A DNA stretch of 6,565 bases from Phycisphaerales bacterium (GTDB lineage: Bacteria; Planctomycetota; Phycisphaerae; SM23-33). The position numbers and the translations under genes are program-made. The notes under the pieces are model-generated. The model was not told where the DNA came from. It did not search any database and was given only the letters and a program-made list of their open reading frames with translations. The first letter of the stretch is position 1. Every line of letters begins with the position of its first letter. Location: contig PMYM01000034.1 of assembly GCA_003171235.1 (NCBI GenBank), positions 1 to 6,565 on the forward strand. Reading direction: 5' to 3'. This document shows positions 1 to 5,322 of this stretch, piece by piece.

Positions 1-8
1 TGGAACCT

Positions 9-233
9 TTACTCATAGAAGGGAAAAAGTCTCGTGCCGGGTTCGAGATGAATTGAGCACGTGCCAAACCAGATTCCCACCATTAACAAGCCCGCCCCGA
101 CAATAAACATAAACCAAGGCCAGCGTTTCCTGGGTATGGGAGCGGTCGGCTTTGCAGCCGCCGGGGGCAGCGCCGCCTTCTCGCTGAGCGAGAGGCTTTC
201 GCACAACTTGTCTATGTCGGAGTCGGAAGTCAT
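9..233 (-). CDS. Small single-span membrane protein, unknown function
   Basis: I do not recognise this 74-residue protein. Residues 1-35 are polar and then Ala/Pro-rich, so probably disordered. A basic patch (PRKRW, 35-39) precedes one hydrophobic segment at about 40-57 (WFMFIVGAGLLMVGIW), followed by a short 17-residue tail. By the positive-inside rule the N-terminus should be cytoplasmic and the tail outside. There is no lipobox or cleavable signal peptide. The gene starts 29 bases after the rex stop codon and has a G-rich stretch (GGGGGT) just before its ATG. No -10-like hexamer sits at the start, unlike its neighbours, so co-transcription with rex is likely (inference). The reading frame is complete, ending in TAA at 11-9. 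Its intact frame and position support a real gene, but the short length leaves some doubt. Confidence 0.6.
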   Translation of the reverse strand: MTSDSDIDKLCESLSLSEKAALPPAAAKPTAPIPRKRWPWFMFIVGAGLLMVGIWFGTCSIHLEPGTRLFPFYE

Positions 234-262
234 GTGACCCCCACGTGTCTGTTATGCCCGCG

Positions 263-961
263 TCACCCCGAACTCTGCCGCCGGCGGGGCCGGCCGGAGA
301 CGCCGGGGCGGGGGGCGTTGATCATATAGGCAAGTTGCTCCAGTTGCACCGCCATGTCAACCGGGATGACGGCTATGCCTTCGGGCACGGTCAACGTCAC
401 GGGGGCGAAGTTGAGGATGCCCACGATGCCGGCCCGCACCAACCGGTCGGCCATCTCCTGCGCCACCGCCGCCGGCACGGCCAGGATCACTATGCGTATG
501 CCCTGCTGGGCGATGACCTTTTCCAGTTCATCCAGCGGCTGGACCACGCATTCGCCCAGGCTGCGCCCGATGCGCTGGGGGGAGACGTCGAAGGCGGCGC
601 TGAGGCGGAAGCCCTTGCTCAAAAAACCCTTGTACCGAAGAAGTGCCCTGCCCAGGCTGCCCACGCCGATGACGGCCACCGACGAGACCTTGTCGGTGCC
701 GAAAATCGCCCGCAGTTGCTCCACCATGGCGGCGACGCGGTAGCCCACCCCCGGCCGGCCCATGTGGCCAAACCATGCCAGGTCTTTGCGAACCTGGGCG
801 TCGGTCAGTCCCAGTGCCTGGCCAAGCTGCCGGCTGGAGACGGTCTGCTGGCCCTGGTTGGCAAGCTCCTCCAGGTAGCGGAGGTAAATGCTCAGCCGGC
901 GGACCGTCAGCGGGGGGCTCCAGATCGACCGGCTCGAATTGGGTTGTTTGCCGCGAGGCAT
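263..961 (-). CDS. rex: Redox-sensing transcriptional repressor Rex
   Basis: Rex proteins are cytoplasmic homodimers that bind operator DNA when NADH/NAD+ is low and release it when NADH binds, controlling fermentation and respiration genes. This 232-residue protein has the full layout. A winged-helix domain (about 16-80) contains the recognition region QVRKDLAWFG and the GVGY wing (71-74). A Rossmann domain from about 91 has the dinucleotide loop GVGSLG (99-104). The conserved NFAPV block is at 184-188, and the domain-swapping C-terminal helix VDMAVQLEQLAY is at 201-212. A short basic tail (GRPRRRQSSG) follows. The frame is open up to 1099, but the longer start would overlap the aldolase gene and add 46 non-Rex residues. 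A promoter-like TTGACC-17-TACGAT ends six bases before the ATG at 961, supporting this start and a leaderless transcript. The aldolase stop lies 64 bases upstream. I see no clear Rex operator here. Confidence 0.95.
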   Translation of the reverse strand: MPRGKQPNSSRSIWSPPLTVRRLSIYLRYLEELANQGQQTVSSRQLGQALGLTDAQVRKDLAWFGHMGRPGVGYRVAAMVEQLRAIFGTDKVSSVAVIGVGSLGRALLRYKGFLSKGFRLSAAFDVSPQRIGRSLGECVVQPLDELEKVIAQQGIRIVILAVPAAVAQEMADRLVRAGIVGILNFAPVTLTVPEGIAVIPVDMAVQLEQLAYMINAPRPGVSGRPRRRQSSG

Positions 962-967
962 GCCCGC

Positions 968-996
968 ATCGTATGGCAGAGTGCCAGTTTGGTCAA
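968..996 (-). promoter_or_regulatory. Predicted rex promoter, leaderless layout
   Basis: Read on the minus strand, TTGACC (996-991, five of six matches to the -35 consensus) is followed by exactly 17 bases and then TACGAT (973-968, four of six, with the key first, second and last bases). Six bases (GCGGGC) separate the -10 box from the rex ATG, so transcription would begin at or next to the start codon. No Shine-Dalgarno sequence is present. It lies in the 64-base gap after the aldolase gene. Confidence 0.55.
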
Positions 997-1025
997 GGTA
1001 GGTTCGGCTGCCGTGCCACCCCGGT

Positions 1026-1688
1026 TCAGGCAGTATTCTGGCCCCGGGCCTGCTTGACGGCGGCGACGAATTCCGCCGCCAGTCGCTGTATCTGCGCAAA
1101 GTCGCCGTCCCAGACGGCCTTCCTGGGCACCAGGGCAGAGCCCACCCCCAGCGTGACGGCCCCGGCCTTGATGAAGGCGCCGGCGTTGGTCAGGTCCACC
1201 CCGCCGGTGGGGGTGAGTTTCAGGAAGGGCATGGGGGCCAGCACGTCCTTGAAGTATCCCGGCCCCAGGCGGGTTGCGGGAAAGACCTTGACCAGGTCGG
1301 CGCCGGCCCGCGCGGCGGCGAGAATCTCGTTGGGGGTGAAAGCGCCGGCCACCGCCGGCAGGCCGGCCTGGTGGGCGGCGGCGATTACGGATGCCTCCAG
1401 CACCGGCGAGACCACAAATTCCGCGCCGGCCGCGATGGCGGCCAGGGCGACCTCCCGCTCCAGCACGCTGCCGACGCCCACCATCGCCGCCTGGTCCAGT
1501 TCCGCCCGGCAGCGGGCGATCACTTCCAGGGCGTTGGGCGTGGTCATGGTGATCTCGATGCAGTCCACTCCGCCGGCCAGCAGGGCCCGCGCCACCTCCA
1601 GCAACTGCCCGCTGGTGTCGGCGCGCACCACGGCCACTATGCCCCGCTCGCACAGACGATCGGTCTTTTCCTGAATGCCTGGGATCAT
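1026..1688 (-). CDS. eda: KDPG/KHG-type aldolase (class I, Eda family)
   Basis: Enzymes of this family are cytoplasmic trimeric (beta/alpha)8 class I aldolases that split 2-keto-3-deoxy-6-phosphogluconate into pyruvate and glyceraldehyde-3-phosphate, or cleave 4-hydroxy-2-oxoglutarate. The 220-residue length is typical. Visible motifs are GGVDCIEIT with the catalytic Glu45, GVGSVL (71-76), FVVSPV (91-96), the Schiff-base lysine Lys134 in VKVFPA, LTPTGGV (158-164) and the phosphate-site GVGSALV (181-187). The position matching Arg49 of the E. coli enzyme is threonine (EITMTT), and the position matching Thr73 is serine. This is a variation I associate with many non-proteobacterial homologues, so the exact substrate is uncertain. 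No edd or kdgK neighbour is visible. The ATG at 1688 starts right at the family's N-terminus and follows TAGAAT by six bases, suggesting its own leaderless promoter. DUF2617 ends 90 bases upstream and rex follows 64 bases downstream. Confidence 0.92.
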   Translation of the reverse strand: MIPGIQEKTDRLCERGIVAVVRADTSGQLLEVARALLAGGVDCIEITMTTPNALEVIARCRAELDQAAMVGVGSVLEREVALAAIAAGAEFVVSPVLEASVIAAAHQAGLPAVAGAFTPNEILAAARAGADLVKVFPATRLGPGYFKDVLAPMPFLKLTPTGGVDLTNAGAFIKAGAVTLGVGSALVPRKAVWDGDFAQIQRLAAEFVAAVKQARGQNTA

Positions 1689-1694
1689 TGCAGA

Positions 1695-1724
1695 ATTCTA
1701 TCGCCGCCGGTGCGGCCTTGCCAT
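1695..1724 (-). promoter_or_regulatory. Predicted aldolase (eda) promoter, leaderless layout
   Basis: On the minus strand TAGAAT (1700-1695, five of six to TATAAT) ends exactly six bases before the ATG at 1688. A weaker -35-like ATGGCA (1724-1719, four of six) lies 18 bases upstream. There is no Shine-Dalgarno sequence between the -10 box and the start, which fits a leaderless message. The -35 box is the uncertain part. Confidence 0.45.
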
Positions 1725-1778
1725 AACCGTGGAACATACGCAGAGGCGCGGACCGGGAGAATGCCCCCAGCCGAAGGG

Positions 1779-2333
1779 TCAGCGGGCAGGCTCGAGCACT
1801 TCAAAGATCGACTGAGTCTTGATGATGGTCAATTCGGCCGGGAAGGCGTGATAGGCGAAGACGCCAAGCCGGTTGGCCTGGGCGTCATATTCGATGAGAC
1901 TGAGCGCCCCCAGTTCCTGGCCTTCGCCAGGAGCGAGAATCTTCAACATTCCGCGCCGCTGTCCGGCCTGCGAGAGTTCCTGGTGGATGGCACGGTAAAG
2001 CCTTTGACTGACGGTCTCCACCTGGGAGTTGGCCATGTACCGCACCTGCTGGGCGTACAGGAGGCTTTCGTCTTGCTCGCCCTTAAAGGGCAGAGTGAGC
2101 AACCGCCGCCGCTGGGGCAGTTTCTGCGGATCGTCGGTCACCACCTCGGTCAAGGTCGTTTTTCCCAGGTGAAACGACACCACGTGCCCCGCCTGAGTTA
2201 TCCACAAGCGGGCTTCATAAGGGCCCTTGCGCACATCCTGGCTGCAATGGATCTTGAACAATTCAGGATGCACCGGCCTGCCCAGCAGCAGGAACTGCAA
2301 CCTGATTGCGGGTTGTCGTTGCCGAATAGCCAT
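1779..2333 (-). CDS. DUF2617 family protein, unknown function
   Basis: This 184-residue protein resembles DUF2617 proteins as I know them from Planctomycetes and Actinobacteria. The recognisable features are GRPVHPELF (18-26), a tyrosine-containing stretch leading to ITQAGHVVSF (45-54), a TEVV block near 62, and a C-terminal segment ending in an AFP...IIKTQSIFEVLE-type motif (about 163-181). It has no signal peptide or membrane segment, so it is probably cytoplasmic. No catalytic residues are known for the family and I propose no function. The ATG at 2333 is chosen because the family's conserved region begins shortly after it and a perfect TATAAT lies 11 bases upstream. The next gene, the aldolase, starts 90 bases downstream. 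The gap to the upstream TIGR03790 gene holds a composite repeat. Confidence is high that it is a gene, moderate for the family. Confidence 0.8.
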   Translation of the reverse strand: MAIRQRQPAIRLQFLLLGRPVHPELFKIHCSQDVRKGPYEARLWITQAGHVVSFHLGKTTLTEVVTDDPQKLPQRRRLLTLPFKGEQDESLLYAQQVRYMANSQVETVSQRLYRAIHQELSQAGQRRGMLKILAPGEGQELGALSLIEYDAQANRLGVFAYHAFPAELTIIKTQSIFEVLEPAR

Positions 2334-2344
2334 ACGATGAGAGA

Positions 2345-2350
2345 ATTATA
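2345..2350 (-). promoter_or_regulatory. Predicted -10 box of the DUF2617 gene
   Basis: A perfect TATAAT is read on the minus strand at 2350-2345, 11 bases before the ATG at 2333. A start point about seven bases downstream would give a leader of only about five bases. No convincing -35 hexamer or extended -10 (TGn) is found at 16-18 bases, so the call rests on the -10 box and its position alone. Confidence 0.4.
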
Positions 2351-2400
2351 ACGCCGGTTGTTCGCCTACTGTGCGAAGCTTCTGTGACATCAGGCCTTTA

Positions 2401-2568
2401 GTAGTCTTTCAGATCAATGGTGTGTGTCGGAGCAGGTGAACAGTTGAGCAGGAGACCGCAGGCGAGCTGGCCGTTCTTGTTTTCGCCTGTTCACCTGTTC
2501 CACTGCTCGCCTGCTCTGTAGTCCTTCAACTTTGATTTTGTATCTCAAAATCAAAGTTGAAGGACTAC
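2401..2568. repeat. Composite inverted repeat with octamer arrays
   Basis: This 168-base segment fills most of the gap between the TIGR03790 and DUF2617 genes. Its ends carry GTAGTCTTTCA (2401-2411) and the near-complement TGAAGGACTAC (2558-2568); a third copy, GTAGTCCTTCA, is at 2518-2528. Inside, octamers of the form GARCAGGY run on the plus strand from 2430 (GAGCAGGT, GAACAGTT, GAGCAGGA) and on the minus strand from 2516 backwards (GAGCAGGC, GAGCAGTG, GAACAGGT, GAACAGGC). The 2429-2443 block can pair with 2487-2501 and 2458-2467 with 2505-2514, which is an interleaved, pseudoknot-like order. No target-site duplication or transposase is visible. It may be a short non-autonomous element or a REP-like repeat; origin unknown. 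Confidence 0.6.
2518..2568 (-). terminator. Perfect 23-bp hairpin at the end of the TIGR03790 gene
   Basis: Arms 2518-2540 and 2546-2568 are perfect inverted complements with a five-base loop (TATCT on the plus strand). The stop codon of the TIGR03790 gene (TAG, 2567-2565) lies inside the right-hand arm, so the transcript would fold immediately at the end of the coding region. No U-tract follows in either direction, so it is not a canonical intrinsic terminator. It could block 3'-to-5' decay, weaken read-through into the DUF2617 gene, or simply be the end of the composite repeat. The structure is certain, the role is inferred. Confidence 0.5.
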
Positions 2569-4271
2569 TTGGCCGGCGCAGTGGCCGCCACCGGCCCCTT
2601 CCACTCCGGCGGTAATTTGGACGGGTCCAGTTGCGGATGCAGTTTGAAGGGGTTGTACAGCGGGTCGGCGATGAAGCTCATCCGCCAACTGGTAAAGGGC
2701 ACTGTCCGCCAATAGCACTCGGCGGCGGTATACTTGCCGGTCAGCAGCAATCCGAAGAACTCGTGGGGCAGCGGGAAGGCGGCCAGGTAGGGCTCGTTCA
2801 CCGGCCCCAGCGTGGCCGTCACGCCGTTCTGGATCATCTTGACGCACCAGGTATCGCTCTTGGGATTTCGCAGGTCTTCAGCCTCGAAACTGGCGATATG
2901 CCAACCGACCGCCCCGCGCGCCCAGGTGAAGGCGGGCACGTATTTCCGCAGGCTGTACCAACCGACGTACAGGGCGGCGTCGGGGCAGGCGCCTTCGGCG
3001 AAGACCGCCGGCGACGTGTCCAGCACCACCGGGATAGTCGTGGTGCGCTTTATGATCTCGGCCAGGTTAAGCAGCAGGCGGTCGCATTCGGCATAGCCGG
3101 GGCCTGGCTGTTGCGGCCAGCCGGAGTCGATGTAAAACTTGCCGGTCAGGCCCTTTTCCTTGTCATTTTCGACGAAGACCGAGTCCTTGACGATCCGCAA
3201 GGCGTCCTTGGCGCTGGGGCCGTCGATGCGGCAGGCCATCACCATTTTGGCCGGCAGGTTGGGGGCCTTCTGGCCGGCGTAGAGGAATCGCCAGTTGAGG
3301 GCGTTGGGCCGGAAACCGTGCAGGCTGGCGGGATTCTCCTCCCACAGCAGCGACAGCTCGCTGTCGACGGCGGCGTCTTCGTCATCGGTGGTGGCCTGGG
3401 CCAACTGGCCCTGGCAGTAGCCCCACATGCCGATGGCCCCGTGCAGGCGAAGCTGCAGGTCGGCGGCCTTGCGGACATCCTCGGGCGTCTGCGCGTTTTG
3501 CAGGCCGGCCAGTTCCTTCTCCAGCGCCTGGACCTGGGAGGAGAGCTCCTCGCGGCTGGGAACGCCGCTGACCTTGGCGTACTGGTCCAGTTCGGCCAGC
3601 AGGCCGGCCAGGCCGTGGGTGTCGCGGCGAAGGGCCGCCAGTTGGCGCAGGGCGATCTGGCGTTTGCCCGCGTCGGTCAAGGCCGAGGCCAGGCGGAGTC
3701 GCTTCTTGAATTCTTCCTCCGCGCCGCCCCGGGCCGCGCCCAGGCTTTGGGCCTTGTCCCCGGCGTCGGCGGGTGGAGGCTCAAACAGCGCCGATAGCGG
3801 CTCCAGGCCCTCGCTCTTGGGCTGGGGATAACTCAGCGTCACCGTCTTGAGCATGGCCAGGTCAATGGCGAAACGCCCGTCGGCCTTTTGCGAGAGCCCC
3901 CGGCAGAGGGTGGCGACGTCATTGGCCTGGGCGATGGGCTCTCGCCCCTGCACCCGCACCGGCACGCCGTACATGAGAACGATGCAGGCGATCTTGTCCT
4001 GCAACTTGTTGGCGACGAGGAATTCGCGCAGGGGGGCGGCAATTTCCTTGTCGTAGGCCGCGCGCGAGACGTGGTAGCCGGCGGCGGTCTTGAGCGTCAC
4101 GGTGCGGCCTTCGGGCACCGACCTGGCCAGGCAGTAGTATTTGCCCAGTTCGACCGAGCCTTCGGCATTGGCATTGACCACCACCAGCACCTGGTCGGCT
4201 TCCAGGCCCATGGCCGGTCGAGGCAGAAAAAGCGATATCGCCAACAGGGCCAGCAGCCAGAATGACTTCAT
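2565..4271 (-). CDS. Secreted TIGR03790 family protein, unknown function
   Basis: This 568-residue protein has a signal peptide (MKSFWLLALLAISLF, likely cut after AMG at 20-22) and should be exported. The mature start DQVLVVVNANAEGSVELGKYY (26-46) is the hallmark opening of the TIGR03790 family, found in Planctomycetes and other environmental bacteria. Further conserved-looking blocks are IVLMYGVPVRV (97-107), ACRIDGPSAKDALRIVKDSV (346-365), VVLDTSP (415-421), ALYVGWYS (433-440), GAVGWHIASFEAEDLR (453-468) and GVTATLGPVNEPYL (483-496). Residues 155-310 form a charged, partly helical insert between these blocks. No catalytic residues are established. The ATG at 4271 has GGGAG eight bases upstream, which decides the start. 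An in-frame GTG at 4286 lies six bases after the -10 box and is a leaderless alternative adding five residues. The stop codon sits in a 23-bp hairpin. Confidence 0.88.
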   Translation of the reverse strand: MKSFWLLALLAISLFLPRPAMGLEADQVLVVVNANAEGSVELGKYYCLARSVPEGRTVTLKTAAGYHVSRAAYDKEIAAPLREFLVANKLQDKIACIVLMYGVPVRVQGREPIAQANDVATLCRGLSQKADGRFAIDLAMLKTVTLSYPQPKSEGLEPLSALFEPPPADAGDKAQSLGAARGGAEEEFKKRLRLASALTDAGKRQIALRQLAALRRDTHGLAGLLAELDQYAKVSGVPSREELSSQVQALEKELAGLQNAQTPEDVRKAADLQLRLHGAIGMWGYCQGQLAQATTDDEDAAVDSELSLLWEENPASLHGFRPNALNWRFLYAGQKAPNLPAKMVMACRIDGPSAKDALRIVKDSVFVENDKEKGLTGKFYIDSGWPQQPGPGYAECDRLLLNLAEIIKRTTTIPVVLDTSPAVFAEGACPDAALYVGWYSLRKYVPAFTWARGAVGWHIASFEAEDLRNPKSDTWCVKMIQNGVTATLGPVNEPYLAAFPLPHEFFGLLLTGKYTAAECYWRTVPFTSWRMSFIADPLYNPFKLHPQLDPSKLPPEWKGPVAATAPAK

Positions 4272-4278
4272 TGAAAAG

Positions 4279-4284
4279 ACTCCC
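4279..4284 (-). promoter_or_regulatory. Shine-Dalgarno site of the TIGR03790 gene
   Basis: GGGAGT is read on the minus strand at 4284-4279, with GGAG ending eight bases before the ATG at 4271. It is one of only two clear ribosome-binding sites in the window. It overlaps the alternative GTG start (4286-4284). Confidence 0.6.
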
Positions 4285-4292
4285 ACGCCTTT

Positions 4293-4321
4293 ATTATCGG
4301 TCTTGAGCTTACATACCTCAA
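4293..4321 (-). promoter_or_regulatory. Predicted promoter of the TIGR03790 gene
   Basis: On the minus strand TTGAGG (4321-4316, four of six, TTGA intact) is followed by exactly 17 bases and GATAAT (4298-4293, five of six). The expected start point is near 4286. That gives a leader of about 15 bases to the ATG at 4271 with its Shine-Dalgarno site, or a leaderless message beginning at the GTG at 4286. Confidence 0.6.
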
Positions 4322-4322
4322 G
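4302..4322. promoter_or_regulatory. Inverted repeat over the TIGR03790 promoter, operator candidate
   Basis: CTTGAG (4302-4307) and CTCAAG (4317-4322) are perfect inverted 6-bp arms separated by nine bases. They overlap the -35 box and most of the spacer of the TIGR03790 promoter. A dimeric regulator bound here would occlude RNA polymerase. The arms are short, so chance is possible. Confidence 0.3.
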
Positions 4323-4383
4323 CCGGGCCTGAGCTTTGCTACGGAAATAACCGGGGGCCAGTTGCAGAAAAGAAGTAGAGGCT

Positions 4384-4412
4384 TTGACCCGTGGGCAGGG
4401 ATAGGGTTAAAT
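4384..4412 (+). promoter_or_regulatory. Predicted promoter of the plus-strand membrane gene
   Basis: TTGACC (4384-4389, five of six) is followed by 17 bases and TTAAAT (4407-4412, four of six). Seven bases later comes the ATG at 4420, giving a leaderless layout like that of rex. The more upstream ATG at 4411 overlaps the -10 box itself and would not be transcribed from this promoter. Confidence 0.45.
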
Positions 4413-4419
4413 GGTGGCC

Positions 4420-4956
4420 ATGCTAGGTCGCACGCGGCGCACAACTGGGACTGACGTGGGGCTGGCCATTGCCTTTGCCGGGCTGGCATACCTGGCCTGG
4501 ATGCTGGCGGCCGGGGTGGCCTGCCATGTGGCAGGCTTGCTGCAAGGCCACGCGGGCGTCGTCGACGGCCAAGGCGACGTTTTTCGCTGGGGGCTTACCG
4601 TCTGGGGCGTGGGGATCGACCTCCTGGGGTTGTTGTGGCTTCTGGGCAACCTGATGTTGGTGATGGCCGCCAGCCGGCAGCGGCGGAGCATTTCCTGGGC
4701 CTGGGCCACTGCCGGCGGACAAGTGCTGGCGGCGGTGTTGCTGGCCTGCTGGACAGCTTTTCTGGGTAGCCGGTTGCTGGCTGGTCAGACCATTGCGGGG
4801 CCGCCCCTCCAGCCGGGCGGATGGACGCTCTTTTCAGTCTCCATCGCCATTGCCTTGGCTACGTGGGTGACGGTGCTGGTGGTGCTGCTTTATGATCGCG
4901 TGAGGCTGGGGCGCGGGCCGAGTCTGCGCGACGGACAACGGACGCATCTTCGGTAG
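4420..4956 (+). CDS. Four-span integral membrane protein, unknown function
   Basis: I do not recognise a family. From the ATG at 4420 the protein has 178 residues. It has a short basic N-terminus (GRTRR), then four hydrophobic segments at about 13-41, 58-84, 94-116 and 135-158, and a basic, polar C-terminal tail. Both ends are predicted to be cytoplasmic. The loop between segments 1 and 2 (about 45-55) is the longest polar stretch and would face outward. An in-frame ATG at 4411 would add three residues but overlaps the predicted -10 box. The gene is divergent from the TIGR03790 gene, with about 150 bases between the two starts, so they may be co-regulated (inference). Its TAG stop is the first three bases of a 44-bp tandem repeat, so the original C-terminus may have been altered by arrival of the repeat. 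Confidence 0.75.
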   Translation: MLGRTRRTTGTDVGLAIAFAGLAYLAWMLAAGVACHVAGLLQGHAGVVDGQGDVFRWGLTVWGVGIDLLGLLWLLGNLMLVMAASRQRRSISWAWATAGGQVLAAVLLACWTAFLGSRLLAGQTIAGPPLQPGGWTLFSVSIAIALATWVTVLVVLLYDRVRLGRGPSLRDGQRTHLR

Positions 4957-5076
4957 GCCCAAGACGCGGGCGGCACGCCCGCGCCACTGAATCCTGATAG
5001 GCCCAAGACGCGGGCGGGACGCCCGCGCCACTGAATCCTGATAGGCCCAAAACGCGGGCGGCACGCCCGCGTGACT
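4954..5076 (+). repeat. 44-bp tandem repeat with GC hairpins, 2.8 copies
   Basis: Copies start with TAGGCCCAAGACGCGGGCGG at 4954 and 4998; the third begins at 5042 with one change (AAAACG) and decays after about 35 bases. Each copy contains CGCGGGCG, a three-base loop (GCA or GGA) and CGCCCGCG, a perfect 8-bp hairpin, followed by CCACTGAATCCTGA. Copies 1 and 2 differ at a single loop base, indicating recent duplication. A degenerate relative follows at about 5077-5102 (21 of 26 positions match by eye). Such GC-hairpin units are dispersed in planctomycete genomes in my experience. There are no spacers between units, so it is not a CRISPR. Confidence 0.85.
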
Positions 5077-5264
5077 GGCAGGCCGGACGCCCCTGCCGCT
5101 GAACATCTCAGCTTTTCTTTGTCTTTGGCGGCGGGGGCGGGGCCGCCGCGTATCGCACCTTCATTCCCCCAGGTCGGCTCACGCGATGCCGCAACTGATT
5201 GGCGTTCATCTAGTTGCGTTAGCCAGGCCGGTAGCGCCAGGGGGTAAGCGATCCTAAAACATAA
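5077..5264. other. Non-coding stretch with two further inverted repeats
   Basis: No credible gene is seen. After the degenerate repeat copy there is a T-rich run (5111-5126), then a GC hairpin with arms GGCGGC (5127-5132) and GCCGCC (5142-5147). A second inverted repeat has arms CGCAACT (5190-5196) and AGTTGCG (5212-5218). Neither is followed by a U-tract on either strand, so terminator function for the membrane gene is only possible, not shown. Confidence 0.4.
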
Positions 5265-5286
5265 TTGACTTGGCGACATTTACTTC

Positions 5287-5316
5287 TTGACCGGTTTCGT
5301 CTAAACCGATTAAACT
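5287..5316 (+). promoter_or_regulatory. Predicted promoter of the rny leader transcript
   Basis: TTGACC (5287-5292, five of six) is followed by 18 bases and TAAACT (5311-5316, four of six, key first, second and last bases kept). The surrounding stretch is clearly richer in A and T than the rest of the window. The expected start point is near 5323. The spacer contains CGGTTT (5292-5297) and AAACCG (5303-5308), an inverted repeat with a five-base gap that could be an operator. Confidence 0.4.
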
Positions 5317-5322
5317 AGATCG

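Noticed and set aside
234..1025. Rex operator controlling rex itself
   Set aside because: No palindrome close to the TTGTGAA-N4-TTCACAA type was found near the rex promoter or before other genes in the window.
245..1057. Plus-strand open frame of 270 codons antisense to rex
   Set aside because: It is His/Arg/Pro-rich low-complexity translation opposite a clearly recognised Rex protein; a typical shadow frame in GC-rich DNA.
962..1099. Longer Rex start at 1099
   Set aside because: It would overlap the aldolase coding region by 74 bases and add residues absent from Rex proteins; the promoter at 968-996 also lies inside it.
1689..1778. Further gene or terminator between DUF2617 and the aldolase
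   Set aside because: The 90-base gap holds only the predicted aldolase promoter; no frame, hairpin with a U-tract or RNA gene is seen.
2631..3797. Plus-strand open frame of 388 codons antisense to the TIGR03790 gene
   Set aside because: The minus strand encodes a signal peptide and family motifs; the antisense product has no recognisable domain.
4954..5076. CRISPR-like array
   Set aside because: The 44-bp units are directly adjacent with no variable spacers and each contains its own hairpin; no cas genes are present.
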